Positions 55,021 to 63,822 of a stretch of 64,000 nt of DNA are shown piece by piece (the stretch's first letter is position 1; the number at the start of each line of letters is the position of its first letter). The translations under genes and the position numbers were made by a program. Source of the DNA: Burkholderiales bacterium (GTDB taxonomy: Bacteria > Pseudomonadota > Gammaproteobacteria > Burkholderiales > Burkholderiaceae_C); contig JANYEE010000260.1 in the NCBI GenBank assembly GCA_025363275.1, forward strand, positions 1 through 64,000. Direction: 5' to 3'. The notes under the pieces are model-generated. The model was not told the DNA's origin, did not search any database, and saw nothing but the letters and a program-made list of their open reading frames with translations.

Positions 55021-56316
55021 GCACATCTATCAACGGCTAGCAGCCAATTTGAGGCTGAATTCAAAGCCCGCCTGCATTGGGCTGCCGACACCGATGCGTC
55101 CATTGAGACCAGCGTGGCGGCTATTTTGCAAGACGTGCAAGGGCGCGGCGATACAGCGGTGCTGGAGTACACCGCCCGCTGGGACCATGTGCAGGCCGCC
55201 ACGGTGGCCGAGCTGGAGCTGACCCAGGCCGAACTCAAAGCCGCGTTTGACAGCATTCCCGCACAGCAGCGCATCGCCCTGGAAGCCGCGGCCAAACGTG
55301 TGCGCACCTACCACGAAGCGCAGAAAAAAGCCTCGGGCGAGAGCTGGAGTTACCGCGATGAAGACGGCACATTGCTGGGCCAGAAGGTTACGCCGCTAGA
55401 CCGCGTCGGCATTTATGTGCCTGGTGGCAAGGCCGCCTATCCGTCGTCGGTGTTGATGAACGCCATACCCGCCCATGTGGCCGGCGTGGGTGAAATCATC
55501 ATGGTCGTGCCAACTCCCAGGGGTGAAAAGAACGCCCTGGTGTTGGCTGCCGCTTATGTGGCTGGCGTCACCCGCGCCTTCACCATTGGTGGTGCGCAGG
55601 CGGTGGCCGCGTTGGCCTATGGCACAGAGAGCATCCCTGCCGTGCACAAGATCACTGGCCCCGGCAATGCCTATGTGGCTGCTGCCAAGCGCCGCGTGTT
55701 CGGCACCGTGGGCATCGACATGATTGCCGGCCCAAGTGAGATTTTGGTGTTGGCCGACGGCACTACGCCGCCCGACTGGGTGGCCATGGACTTGTTCAGC
55801 CAAGCGGAACACGACGAACTGGCGCAGAGCATTCTGCTGTGCCCCGACGCCGCCTATATCGCCCAAGTGCAAGAGAGTATCAACCGCCTGCTGCCCGACA
55901 TGCCCCGCGCCGAGATCATTGCCAAAAGCCTGACCGACCGTGGCGCACTGATATTGACCCGCAGTATGCAAGAGGCCTGTGAGATCAGTAACCGCATTGC
56001 GCCGGAGCATTTGGAGGTGTCCAGTCAAGATCCGCATAAGTGGGAGCCCCTGCTCAAACACGCGGGCGCCATCTTCTTGGGTGCGTTCACCAGCGAATCT
56101 TTAGGCGACTACTGCGCTGGCCCCAACCACGTGCTGCCCACCAGCGGCACGGCCCGCTTTAGCAGCCCGCTGGGTGTGTATGACTTCCAAAAGCGCAGTA
56201 GCCTGATTGAGGTGAGCGAGCAGGGCGCGCAGACGCTGGGCCAGATTGCCAGCGTGTTGGCCCATGGCGAAGGCCTGCAGGCCCACGCCAGAGCGGCCGA
56301 GATGCGACTCAAGTAA
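55000..56316 (+). CDS. hisD: Histidinol dehydrogenase
   Basis: Zinc enzyme for the last two oxidations from histidinol to histidine, 438 residues. Motifs: [60 protein letters not shown], the catalytic region IAPEHLEV, and [22 protein letters not shown] 55000 gives the usual length; the track start inside hisG gives an unlikely leader. The start codon lies within a repeat copy. Confidence 0.97.
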   Translation: MKLVAAPAHLSTASSQFEAEFKARLHWAADTDASIETSVAAILQDVQGRGDTAVLEYTARWDHVQAATVAELELTQAELKAAFDSIPAQQRIALEAAAKRVRTYHEAQKKASGESWSYRDEDGTLLGQKVTPLDRVGIYVPGGKAAYPSSVLMNAIPAHVAGVGEIIMVVPTPRGEKNALVLAAAYVAGVTRAFTIGGAQAVAALAYGTESIPAVHKITGPGNAYVAAAKRRVFGTVGIDMIAGPSEILVLADGTTPPDWVAMDLFSQAEHDELAQSILLCPDAAYIAQVQESINRLLPDMPRAEIIAKSLTDRGALILTRSMQEACEISNRIAPEHLEVSSQDPHKWEPLLKHAGAIFLGAFTSESLGDYCAGPNHVLPTSGTARFSSPLGVYDFQKRSSLIEVSEQGAQTLGQIASVLAHGEGLQAHARAAEMRLK

Positions 56317-56393
56317 TCGCGTGGGTTAATCCCGCAGGACCAGCGCCGTTTGGCAAACGGCGTAAGAATGCAGGCGTTCACGAGACCAATGCC

Positions 56394-56780
56394 ATGCCCC
56401 AAATACACCGCCCCCTTTTTACTTTGAACGTGCTGCGCACTGCTGCGGCTACCGTAGCGCTTGGCCTGGCTTGCGGCGCCGCGTCGGCCATGACCCTGCG
56501 TCAAATGCGCGCGCTGGAAAAGTCGGACAAAAAGCAAGGCGAGAACTACATCAACTACTACTTGGTTGGCGCGATGGAGGGCGCACTCGAAGCGCACACC
56601 CAGGCCGTTCGCAACGGCGCCAAACCCAGCATCTGCCTGAATGGTCGCCGTTTGGAGCCGCACATGGCGCGCAGCCTGTTTGACACGGAACTCCAACGCA
56701 ATGAGGGCGTCTACGAAGCGGACATGTCGGTGCAACTGGTGTTGACCAATGCCTTGGTCGCGGTGTACGCCTGCCCATGA
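56394..56780 (+). CDS. Secreted Rap1a/Tai-like small protein
   Basis: A 128-residue protein with a signal peptide (ALGLACGAASA, cleavage near residue 32). The mature part, INYYLVGAMEGALEAHTQAV, AKPSICLNGRRLEP and LVLTNALVAVYACP, has the layout of the Rap1a/Tai family (YYL-G--EG, a mid cysteine and a terminal cysteine), which includes immunity proteins of type VI effectors but also many of unknown role. No effector gene is nearby, so an immunity function is not supported. It lies between hisD and an MFS gene. Confidence 0.65.
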   Translation: MPQIHRPLFTLNVLRTAAATVALGLACGAASAMTLRQMRALEKSDKKQGENYINYYLVGAMEGALEAHTQAVRNGAKPSICLNGRRLEPHMARSLFDTELQRNEGVYEADMSVQLVLTNALVAVYACP

Positions 56781-56796
56781 GCGCAACGAAGTGTTG

Positions 56797-56868
56797 GTGC
56801 TATAAAAATAATAGCAACACAGGTAATAAATTCAAGGGCCTCAGCCCGATTTGACTTCAGAAATATCC
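56797..56868 (-). repeat. Dispersed palindromic repeat, copy 5
   Basis: Minus strand: CAAATCGGGCTGAGGCCCTTGAATTTATTACC, then TTGCTATTATTTTTATAGCA. The left block matches copy 6 (CAAATCGGCCTGGGGCCCTTG). It lies in the 225-base gap before the MFS gene. Confidence 0.85.
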
Positions 56869-57005
56869 AAAATCGCTGAAAAATACCCCCAGAGCCTGCC
56901 GCTCAGCCCCGTCGGCAGGTTCTGATACGCGCGCGCAGCGCAGGGCGCGTGGATATTGGGGACAATCCTGCATAGCCGTCCTTTCACCTCCCAAGAGTCA
57001 GTCCC

Positions 57006-58205
57006 TTGCTCCAACTTGCCCCTTACAAAGCCCTGTTTTCTGACCGTGAACTCAAGCGCATCGTTTTATCCTCCATCCTGCCGCGCCTCCCCGCAGGTAT
57101 CAATGGGCTCTCGCTGACCCTGTTGGTGCAGTCGTTGTATGGCTCGTTTGCGGTCGGTGGCACGGTGAGTGCGGCCTATCTCATGGCGTTAGGGGTTGCA
57201 TCACCCTTGCTCGGGCGCTTTGTGGACCAGCGCGGGCCACGCGCGGCCATGCTACCGTTTGGTATCGCCCACGCGCTCGCGCTGGCCTTGCTGGTGGCCG
57301 CTGCACTGTTGCGGGTATCGCCATCCTGGCTGATGGTGTTTGCGCTCTTGGCGGGGATGACGTTTCCCCCGGTATCCATGACGGTACGTGCCATGTGGCG
57401 CAAGTCCAAGTTGCCTGACCACACCAAGCAGTTGGGCTTCGCCTTGGAGGGCGTGATCATGGAATCCATCTTTGTGTGTGGCCCTTTGATCGTTAGCTTT
57501 TTCTTGCTATTCAACGCACCGGCCGTGGCTTTGCTATTTTCAGCCTGCGCCACGTTGGTGGGTATCGTGTTTTTTTCGCGCTCGGGTGCCCTGGAGCGCT
57601 GGGGCGACGTCGAACCCGCACAGCGCCATTGGTTGGGGCCACTCAGACTCCTGGGCGTGCGCCGGGCTTTGCTTGTCTCCATGCTGCTGGGCGCCAGTTT
57701 TGGGTTGCAAGAAATTGGCATGATGGCCGTGACTAAAGCGGCCGACAAGCAGGCTGCCGTGGGCTGGTTGTTTGCGGCGTATTCGGTACCGTCGGCTCTT
57801 GCCGGCTTGTTGTACGGCACGCGCCAGTTTGCCTGGCCTCTGAACCGCCAGATGGCGCTGGGGCATGTGTGGATCGCCGCTTTAAGTCTGCTGCTCACCC
57901 AGGTGTCGTCACTCTGGGTGTTCGCCCTGGGTTGCGCCGTGTGCGGCATGGCCGTTGGGCCGGCGATTACTGCAAGCCAAATGCAGCTGGGTAAGTTGAC
58001 AACGGCCGAGTACACCACCGAAGCCTTCACCTGGAGCATGACGCTGTTCATGGTGGCATTGGGCGCCGCATTTGCCTGTGGCGGCTGGCTTGTGGACACC
58101 TACGGTGTGGGTGCACCCATGTTCTGCGCCGCATGCACCGCGAGCCTGGGCGCGCTGATGTGCTTGCGCGTCCCGGAGATCTTTGCGCCCCAGACGGCCG
58201 CCTAG
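57006..58205 (+). CDS. MFS transporter
   Basis: Major facilitator superfamily membrane protein, 399 residues, 12 predicted helices. A family-type loop GRFVDQRGPRAAML lies between helices 2 and 3, as in drug or sugar efflux MFS proteins. The start is TTG at 57006 with AAGAG eight bases upstream; an in-frame stop at 56973 leaves no ATG option before the first helix. The gene is preceded by a repeat and followed by the vapBC-like operator. Substrate unknown; its place within the his cluster may be chance. Confidence 0.87.
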   Translation: MLQLAPYKALFSDRELKRIVLSSILPRLPAGINGLSLTLLVQSLYGSFAVGGTVSAAYLMALGVASPLLGRFVDQRGPRAAMLPFGIAHALALALLVAAALLRVSPSWLMVFALLAGMTFPPVSMTVRAMWRKSKLPDHTKQLGFALEGVIMESIFVCGPLIVSFFLLFNAPAVALLFSACATLVGIVFFSRSGALERWGDVEPAQRHWLGPLRLLGVRRALLVSMLLGASFGLQEIGMMAVTKAADKQAAVGWLFAAYSVPSALAGLLYGTRQFAWPLNRQMALGHVWIAALSLLLTQVSSLWVFALGCAVCGMAVGPAITASQMQLGKLTTAEYTTEAFTWSMTLFMVALGAAFACGGWLVDTYGVGAPMFCAACTASLGALMCLRVPEIFAPQTAA

Positions 58206-58234
58206 CGGCTAGGACTCAAAGCTACCCCGGGAAA

Positions 58235-58267
58235 TTACACGAATTTCGTGTAACACGAAATTCGTGT
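58235..58267 (+). promoter_or_regulatory. Tandem palindromic operator of the vapBC-like module
   Basis: TTACACGAATTTCGTGTAA (a perfect 9+9 dyad, 58235-58253) runs into ACACGAAATTCGTGT (7+7, 58253-58267), ending 13 bases before the antitoxin ATG. Two adjacent dyads are the usual target of ribbon-helix-helix antitoxins that repress their own operon. Confidence 0.82.
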
Positions 58268-58279
58268 AAACTACAAACC

Positions 58280-58501
58280 ATGAAAAACGTCACTATCACC
58301 GTAGAAGACGCCACCCTGGAGTGGGTGCGCATCGAAGCGGCCAGACGCAACACCAGCGTGTCGCGCCTGGTGGGTGAGATGCTGACCGACAAAATGCAGT
58401 TTGACGATACCTATGCCCGAGCCCAGCGCGATTGGGTGGCGGATACCTCGTCGTTCAGTTCGGGAGGCAAGGCCTACCCGACACGTGGGGGCAGCGAATG
58501 A
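58280..58501 (+). CDS. Ribbon-helix-helix antitoxin (VapB-like)
   Basis: A 73-residue DNA-binding antitoxin. The N-terminal KNVTITVEDATLEWVRIEAA with RRNTSVSRLVGEML forms a beta strand and two helices of the ribbon-helix-helix fold; the C-terminal tail would wrap the toxin. The ATG at 58280 comes right after the dyad operator; the longer track start lies in the MFS gene. It is followed by a PIN-domain toxin gene. The pair is probably a vapBC-type module that regulates its own transcription. Confidence 0.88.
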   Translation: MKNVTITVEDATLEWVRIEAARRNTSVSRLVGEMLTDKMQFDDTYARAQRDWVADTSSFSSGGKAYPTRGGSE

Positions 58502-58526
58502 CGCGCAGCGAAGAGCGTGGGGGCCA
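58502..58526 (-). repeat. Fragment of the GC-rich repeat between antitoxin and toxin
   Basis: Minus strand GGCCCCCACGCTCTTCGCTGCGCGT matches the beginning of the element at 54.24 kb. It separates the antitoxin stop from the toxin start by 33 bases, where such genes normally abut or overlap. Confidence 0.6.
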
Positions 58527-58534
58527 AGGCGACC

Positions 58535-58999
58535 ATGGCTAGCGCTTTGCCCGAGGCGGGTGCCATCGTCTTCGTTGACACCAGCGTTTTGCTGGCGGCC
58601 GACGACGCGCATGACGCCACCCAACAAACCCTCGTGCGTGCCTGGATGCAGGCGCTATGGCAGCACCGCGCCGGACGCGTTAGCACGCAGGTCCTCAACG
58701 CCTACTACGTCGGCGCGACCCGCCACTTCTGTTTGCCCCAGGGCGATGCGCGCGCCAAGCTGCGCCGCATGCAGCTGTGGCAGCCCTGGCAAATTGACCA
58801 CCAGACGGTGGAGACCGCCTGGGGTGTCGAAGCCCGCTTTGGACTGCCGTATTGGGATGCGCTGATCGTCGCCTCCGCCGCCCAAAGCGGGGCCAGCCAT
58901 GTGCTATCGCTGGATTTGCAGCACCAACAGCAAATCGACGGCATCACTATCCTCAACCCCTTGCTGGCCACCCCGGGCGACCTAGGCCTTACCCCATGA
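58535..58999 (+). CDS. PIN-domain toxin (VapC-like), one active-site acid missing
   Basis: A 154-residue PIN-domain protein; family members are magnesium-dependent RNases that cleave tRNA or rRNA. The first aspartate is in VFVDTSVLL (Asp15), the third acid in LPYWDALIVASA (Asp108), and the fourth in LSLDLQHQQQIDG (Asp127). Where relatives have STQVLxE, this one reads STQVLNAY, so the second acid is alanine (residue 56). Activity may be reduced or lost. ATG 58535 is chosen; GTG 58517 would lie in a repeat fragment. Its stop overlaps the hisC start as ATGA. Confidence 0.87.
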   Translation: MASALPEAGAIVFVDTSVLLAADDAHDATQQTLVRAWMQALWQHRAGRVSTQVLNAYYVGATRHFCLPQGDARAKLRRMQLWQPWQIDHQTVETAWGVEARFGLPYWDALIVASAAQSGASHVLSLDLQHQQQIDGITILNPLLATPGDLGLTP

Positions 59000-60147
59000 C
59001 TTCCACTCCCGATACCGACCCCAACGTCACCAGCCTGATCGCCCGCCGCATCCGCCAGGACGTGCAGTCCATGCACGCCTACGCGATTCAAGACAGCGTG
59101 GGAATGGTCAAGCTGGACGCGATGGAAAACCCGCACCGCCTGCCGCCCGAGCTGCAGGCCGAGTTGGGTGCGCGACTGGGTACCCTGGCGTTGAACCGCT
59201 ATCCGGACGGCCGGGTGAATGATCTGCGCCGCGCACTGGCCGCCCACGCCGCCATGCCCGCGGGCTTTGACATCATGCTGGGCAATGGCTCGGATGAACT
59301 GATTTCGCTTTTGGCCATGGCTTGCGACGTGCCCACCGTTCCCGGCCAAGCCAAACCCGCCGTGCTGGCCCCGGTGCCGGGTTTTGTGATGTACGCGATG
59401 AGCGCCGCGCTGCAGGGGCTGGACTTTATTGGCGTGCCCCTGACGCCTAGCTTTGCACTAGACGTGCCCGCCATGGTGCAACGCATTGCGGACCAAAAGC
59501 CCGCCATCGTTTACCTGGCTTACCCTAACAACCCCACCGCCAATTTATGGGATGCGGGCGACATGGCCGAAGTGATTACAGCTGCACGCTCGGCTGGCAG
59601 CATTGTGGCCATTGACGAGGCTTACCAACCGTTTTCCAGCCGCACCTATCTGGATGTGATCCGCTCCGCTCCGGCCGAGAACAGCCATGTGCTGCTGATG
59701 CGCACCATGAGCAAGTTTGGCCTGGCTGGTGTGCGCATCGGCTACATGATGGGTCCCGCCGCGCTGGTGCAGCAGGTCGACAAATTGCGCCCACCCTACA
59801 ACATTAGTGTGTTGAATTACGAATGCGCGCTGTTTGCGCTGGCCCACCAGGACGTGTTTGCCGCCCAGGCCGCCGACATCCGCGCCCAGCGCGCGCGCCT
59901 GCTGGCCACGTTGGGCGCGACGCCGGGGCTCACCGTGTTTGAGAGCGATGCCAACATGATTCTGGTGCGCATCGACGGTGAGGCCCCTGACCGCGCCCAA
60001 AAAGTCTTCGATGGCATGAAAGCCCGTGGTGTTCTGGTCAAGAACGTTTCTAAAATGCACCCACTGTTGGCGCATTGTTTGCGTTTGACCGTAGGCACGG
60101 CCTCTGAAAACGACCACATGATTGTTGCCCTGCAAAATTCACTATGA
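58996..60147 (+). CDS. hisC: Histidinol-phosphate aminotransferase
   Basis: PLP enzyme of the aminotransferase class I/II fold that converts imidazole acetol phosphate to histidinol phosphate with glutamate, 383 residues. Motifs: [25 protein letters not shown] (substrate and PLP asparagine), IDEAYQPFS (PLP aspartate), and the lysine in [18 protein letters not shown]. The start at 58996 overlaps the toxin stop; the track start lies inside the toxin gene. Its stop overlaps hisB by four bases, so hisC and hisB are coupled. Confidence 0.95.
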   Translation: MTSTPDTDPNVTSLIARRIRQDVQSMHAYAIQDSVGMVKLDAMENPHRLPPELQAELGARLGTLALNRYPDGRVNDLRRALAAHAAMPAGFDIMLGNGSDELISLLAMACDVPTVPGQAKPAVLAPVPGFVMYAMSAALQGLDFIGVPLTPSFALDVPAMVQRIADQKPAIVYLAYPNNPTANLWDAGDMAEVITAARSAGSIVAIDEAYQPFSSRTYLDVIRSAPAENSHVLLMRTMSKFGLAGVRIGYMMGPAALVQQVDKLRPPYNISVLNYECALFALAHQDVFAAQAADIRAQRARLLATLGATPGLTVFESDANMILVRIDGEAPDRAQKVFDGMKARGVLVKNVSKMHPLLAHCLRLTVGTASENDHMIVALQNSL

Positions 60148-60788
60148 CTACCAATTACCCTTTGACCGAGGTCCCCGATCCTCACAGCGCGGCCAACACT
60201 GACCGTGTGGCTGAGGTGTCCCGCAACACCGCGGAAACCAAGATCCGCGTGCGCGTCAATCTGGACGGTACGGGCCAGGCGCGCCTGTCCACCGGCATTG
60301 GTTTTTTTGACCACATGCTCGACCAGATCGCGCGCCACGGCCTGATTGACCTGGACATTGAAGCCGAAGGCGACCTGCACATTGACGGCCACCACACCGT
60401 GGAAGACGTGGGCATCACCCTGGGCCAGGCCTTTCACAAAGCGGTGGGCGACAAAAAGGGCATCCGCCGTTATGGCCACGCCTATGTGCCGCTGGATGAA
60501 GCGCTGTCCCGCGTGGTGATCGATTTTTCGGGCCGCCCTGGCTTGGTGATGGACGTGCCCTTCAAGAGCGGCATGATTGGCGCGTTTGACACGCAGCTGA
60601 CCCACGAATTCTTCCAGGGCTTTGTGAACCACGCCTTTGTGACGCTGCACATCGACAACCTCAAGGGCGAAAACGCCCACCACCAGGCCGAGACCGTGTT
60701 CAAGGCCTTCGCGCGTGCGCTGCGCTTTGCGCTGGAGCGCGACCCGCGTGCGCTGGGTACGATTCCGTCGACCAAGGGGAGTTTGTAG
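60144..60788 (+). CDS. hisB: Imidazoleglycerol-phosphate dehydratase
   Basis: Manganese enzyme converting imidazoleglycerol phosphate to imidazole acetol phosphate, 214 residues; monofunctional, without the phosphatase domain of E. coli HisB. Metal-binding motifs: [24 protein letters not shown], and later [17 protein letters not shown] and [19 protein letters not shown] separate histidinol phosphatase is needed and is not seen here. Start overlaps hisC. Confidence 0.97.
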   Translation: MTTNYPLTEVPDPHSAANTDRVAEVSRNTAETKIRVRVNLDGTGQARLSTGIGFFDHMLDQIARHGLIDLDIEAEGDLHIDGHHTVEDVGITLGQAFHKAVGDKKGIRRYGHAYVPLDEALSRVVIDFSGRPGLVMDVPFKSGMIGAFDTQLTHEFFQGFVNHAFVTLHIDNLKGENAHHQAETVFKAFARALRFALERDPRALGTIPSTKGSL

Positions 60789-60819
60789 TTGTGAGCCTTC
60801 CCAACGCCATGTTCACCAG

Positions 60820-60893
60820 TTTTGAATCCAAATCGGCCTGGGGCCCTTGTAAATCCTGCCTGAGTAGCTATCAAATTAATAGCGACTGTCTGC
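60820..60893 (+). repeat. Dispersed palindromic repeat, copy 6
   Basis: CAAATCGGCCTGGGGCCCTTGTAAATCC, then TAGCTATCAAATTAATAGC. It matches copy 5 in the left block and lies between hisB and hisH, ending a few bases before the hisH start. Confidence 0.87.
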
Positions 60894-60897
60894 CATC

Positions 60898-61554
60898 ATG
60901 AAAAAAGTAGCAGTCGTCGACTACGGTATGGGTAACCTGCGTTCGGTCACCCAGGCTGTGGTGCATGCCGCTGCAGGGTCGGATGTTGAGGTGGTCTGGG
61001 CCCGCACCCCGCAAGAGGTGATGGATGCCGAACGCGTGGTGCTGCCTGGCCAGGGCGGCATGCGCGATTGCATGCGCGAGCTGGTTGATTCCGACATGTT
61101 CGACGCCGTGATGCACGCCGCCGCGCACAAACCGCTGATGGGCGTGTGCGTAGGCATGCAAATGTTGCTGGACCACTCCGAGGAGCTGGACACCCCGTGC
61201 TTGGGCCTGATTCCTGGCGAAGTGGTCAAGTTTGACCTAGTCGGGCAAATTCAGCCTGACGGCAGCCGTTACAAAGTGCCCCAGATGGGTTGGAACCAGG
61301 TCTGGCAGGACACTACAAACGGTGCGCGCCACCCGGTCTGGGGCGAAGTGCCGGACGGTAGTTACTTCTACTTTGTGCACAGCTACTACACCCGACCGTC
61401 TGATGCGCGCCACAGCGCGGGCGTTACGGACTACGGACAACGCTTTTCCAGCGCAATAGCGCGCGATAATATTTTTGCGACGCAATTTCACCCCGAAAAA
61501 AGCGCCGTGCACGGTTTGGCCCTTTACCGCAACTTTTTGCACTGGAATCCCTGA
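60898..61554 (+). CDS. hisH: Imidazole glycerol phosphate synthase glutaminase subunit
   Basis: Glutamine amidotransferase subunit that supplies ammonia to HisF, 218 residues. The start region [16 protein letters not shown] is typical; the nucleophile is in [15 protein letters not shown], and the catalytic histidine and glutamate are in [18 protein letters not shown] lies in the middle as usual. Its partner hisF is 1.5 kb downstream, separated by hisA and the yefM-yoeB module. Confidence 0.97.
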   Translation: MKKVAVVDYGMGNLRSVTQAVVHAAAGSDVEVVWARTPQEVMDAERVVLPGQGGMRDCMRELVDSDMFDAVMHAAAHKPLMGVCVGMQMLLDHSEELDTPCLGLIPGEVVKFDLVGQIQPDGSRYKVPQMGWNQVWQDTTNGARHPVWGEVPDGSYFYFVHSYYTRPSDARHSAGVTDYGQRFSSAIARDNIFATQFHPEKSAVHGLALYRNFLHWNP

Positions 61555-61643
61555 GTTCCCCTTGCCGCATAAAAACGCCGCACGCCACACCACTTTGGCA
61601 TTCTGATTTCTTCCGCCTTTTTTCCTCCACCCACTGAAGCACC

Positions 61644-62384
61644 ATGCTTTTAATTCCTGCGATCGATCTCAAAGACGGCCACTGCGTACGCCTCAAACAA
61701 GGCGATATGGACCAATCCACCACCTTCGGCGAAGACCCTGCGGTCATGGCCCGGCGTTGGGTGGACCAGGGGGCAAGGCGTCTGCACTTGGTAGATCTGA
61801 ACGGTGCGTTCGCCGGGCACCCCAAAAACGAGGCCGCGATCCGCAAGATCCTGAAGGAAGTGGGTAGCGAGATTGACGTGCAACTGGGCGGCGGCATCCG
61901 TGACCTGGACACCATCGAGCGCTACCTGGACGCCGGCTTGCGTTTTGTGATCATCGGTACGGCTGCTGTCAAGAACCCTGGCTTTTTGCAGGATGCCTGT
62001 ACCGCATTTGGCGGCCACATCATCGTGGGCCTCGACGCACGCGATGGCAAGGTGGCCACCGACGGCTGGAGCAAGCTGACCCGCCACGATGTGATCGACC
62101 TGGGCAAGAAGTTTGAAGACTACGGCGTCGAAGGCATCATCTACACCGACATCGGTCGCGACGGCATGCTCACTGGCATCAACATCGACGCTACCGTCAA
62201 GCTGGCGCAAGCCCTGACCATCCCCGTGATCGCTTCGGGTGGTTTGTCCAATATGGCTGACATCGAAGCCCTGTGCGAGGTGGAAAGCGAAGGCGTGGAA
62301 GGCGTGATCTGCGGACGTGCGATTTACAGCGGTGATCTGGACTTTCAAAAGGCGCAAGAACGCGCAGATGAATTGAATGGCTGA
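61644..62384 (+). CDS. hisA: ProFAR isomerase
   Basis: Phosphoribosylformimino-5-aminoimidazole carboxamide ribotide isomerase, a half-barrel-duplicated TIM barrel of 246 residues. The opening [20 protein letters not shown] holds the first catalytic aspartate (Asp8); the second is in [11 protein letters not shown]. Phosphate-binding glycines occur in QLGGGIRD and VIASGGLSN. It starts 90 bases after hisH. The toxin-antitoxin module yefM-yoeB follows. Confidence 0.97.
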   Translation: MLLIPAIDLKDGHCVRLKQGDMDQSTTFGEDPAVMARRWVDQGARRLHLVDLNGAFAGHPKNEAAIRKILKEVGSEIDVQLGGGIRDLDTIERYLDAGLRFVIIGTAAVKNPGFLQDACTAFGGHIIVGLDARDGKVATDGWSKLTRHDVIDLGKKFEDYGVEGIIYTDIGRDGMLTGINIDATVKLAQALTIPVIASGGLSNMADIEALCEVESEGVEGVICGRAIYSGDLDFQKAQERADELNG

Positions 62385-62413
62385 GCCTGAGAGGCTTAGA
62401 CGGGTTTCCTCGT

Positions 62414-62440
62414 TATACTTGCACCATATTCTGTACAAGT
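62414..62440 (+). promoter_or_regulatory. yefM-yoeB promoter/operator with TGTACA core
   Basis: A TATACT -10-like box (62414-62419) overlaps the dyad ACTTGCAC...GTACAAGT (62417-62440), which holds TGTACA at 62432-62437. The E. coli YefM operator has palindromes with a TGTACA core, so autoregulation by the antitoxin is likely. No good -35 was seen. Confidence 0.65.
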
Positions 62441-62455
62441 CAAAAAGAGCCAGAT

Positions 62456-62710
62456 ATGAAAGTCGTCACCTACTCCGAAGCCCGCAGCGCCCTGAAAACG
62501 GTGCTGGACCGCGTGCATGACGACGCCGATGTGACGGTTATCAGTCGCCGCGATGGAGCGGACGCAGTGGTTATGTCTTTGGATCATTACCAAAGCTTGA
62601 TGGAAACCATGCATCTGCTGGGCACTCCGGCGAATGCAGCACATTTGGCTAAATCCATTGCGCAGCACAAAGCGGGCAAGCGCACCCGGCGCGCACTGAT
62701 TCAGGCCTGA
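62456..62710 (+). CDS. yefM: Antitoxin of the Phd/YefM family
   Basis: An 84-residue antitoxin. The N-terminal DNA-binding part KVVTYSEARSALKTVLDRVHDD and the following TVISRRDGADAVVMSLDHYQSLMETMHLL are the YefM signature; the C-terminal part is charged and probably disordered until toxin-bound. It is followed directly by the YoeB toxin frame. The pair is inserted between hisA and hisF. Confidence 0.95.
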   Translation: MKVVTYSEARSALKTVLDRVHDDADVTVISRRDGADAVVMSLDHYQSLMETMHLLGTPANAAHLAKSIAQHKAGKRTRRALIQA

Positions 62711-62992
62711 TTGGGCCGCTTCCGCGTGGCGCGCAGCATTCGTTTTACTCCTGCGGCGTGGGACGATTACTTGTACTGGCAGGGGCAAGACAAGAAAACA
62801 CTTCGCCGTATCAATACCCTGATCGAAGCAGCGGTGCGCGACCCATTTGCAGGTATCGGCAAACCAGAGCCTCTAATGGGCAACCTGTCGGGCTACTGGT
62901 CACGCCGCATCGATGAAACCCACCGATTGGTCTATTCCGTAGACGATTCTGATCTGGATGTGATTGCGTGTCGGGGACATTACGATGATTAA
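62711..62992 (+). CDS. yoeB: Toxin of the YoeB family
   Basis: Ribosome-dependent mRNA interferase, 93 residues from a TTG that follows the antitoxin stop with no gap; GTG 62726 is an alternative that gives a more standard N-terminus. Strong YoeB motifs: [37 protein letters not shown] and THRLVYSV, ending ACRGHY. The catalytic set (Glu46, Arg65, His83 of E. coli) is intact as Glu53, Arg72 and His90 at a constant offset of seven. The toxin therefore looks functional. Confidence 0.95.
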   Translation: MGRFRVARSIRFTPAAWDDYLYWQGQDKKTLRRINTLIEAAVRDPFAGIGKPEPLMGNLSGYWSRRIDETHRLVYSVDDSDLDVIACRGHYDD

Positions 62993-63039
62993 AGCAGTTC
63001 GCCGAATCCCGCTGTCAACACCCCTTCTACAATCGACGC

Positions 63040-63819
63040 ATGCTCGCTAAAAGAATCATTCCTTGCCTGGACGTGACCGGTGGCCGCGTTGTCAAGGGCG
63101 TTAACTTCACCCAGTTGCGAGACGCAGGGGACCCGGTAGAAATTGCTGCGCGCTACAACGAGCAGGGCGCCGACGAACTCACGTTTCTCGACATTACCGC
63201 CACCAGCGATGGGCGCGATTTGATTCTGCACATCATCGAAGCGGTGGCATCGCAAGTCTTCATCCCACTGACCGTGGGCGGAGGCGTGCGTACCGTGGAC
63301 GACGTGCGGCGCCTGTTGAACGCGGGTGCGGATAAAACCAGTTTCAACTCGGCAGCGATTGCGAATCCGCAGGTCATTGAAGACGCTTCACTCAAATACG
63401 GCGCGCAGTGCATCGTGGTGGCCATTGACGCCAAACGCCGATCGGAAGAAGACGCCAAAGTGCGCGGTGCGGGTTGGGATGTTTACAGCCACGGTGGCCG
63501 TAAAAATACCGGCTTGGACGCCGTGGCCTGGGCGACCGAGATGGCTCGGCGCGGCGCCGGTGAGATTTTGCTGACCAGCATGGACCGGGACGGCACCAAG
63601 AGCGGTTTTGATTTGGCCCTGACCCGCGCGGTAGCTGATGCGGTCAGTGTGCCGGTGATTGCCAGTGGCGGCGTGGGCAACCTGGACCATCTGGCCGATG
63701 GCGTGCAGCAGGGCGGGGCGGATGCGGTGCTCGCCGCCAGCATTTTCCATTACGGTGAGTACACCGTGGGCCAGGCCAAGGCGCGCATGGCCGAGCGCGG
63801 AATTCCAGTCAGAATTTGA
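63040..63819 (+). CDS. hisF: Imidazole glycerol phosphate synthase cyclase subunit
   Basis: TIM-barrel cyclase that with HisH makes imidazole glycerol phosphate and AICAR, 259 residues. The opening [20 protein letters not shown] holds the catalytic Asp (in PCLDV); the second aspartate is in [14 protein letters not shown]. Phosphate-binding motifs are TVGGGVRTV and [13 protein letters not shown]. The gene follows yoeB by 47 bases with no strong ribosome-binding site. A repeat copy separates it from hisI. Confidence 0.97.
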   Translation: MLAKRIIPCLDVTGGRVVKGVNFTQLRDAGDPVEIAARYNEQGADELTFLDITATSDGRDLILHIIEAVASQVFIPLTVGGGVRTVDDVRRLLNAGADKTSFNSAAIANPQVIEDASLKYGAQCIVVAIDAKRRSEEDAKVRGAGWDVYSHGGRKNTGLDAVAWATEMARRGAGEILLTSMDRDGTKSGFDLALTRAVADAVSVPVIASGGVGNLDHLADGVQQGGADAVLAASIFHYGEYTVGQAKARMAERGIPVRI

Positions 63820-63822
63820 GTT

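Noticed and set aside
57176-58099. 307-residue ORF antisense to the MFS gene
   Set aside because: Shadow frame; no membrane or domain pattern, and the MFS frame explains the region.
61650-62438. 262-residue ORF antisense to hisA
   Set aside because: Mirror frame of hisA with His/Val-rich low-complexity composition.
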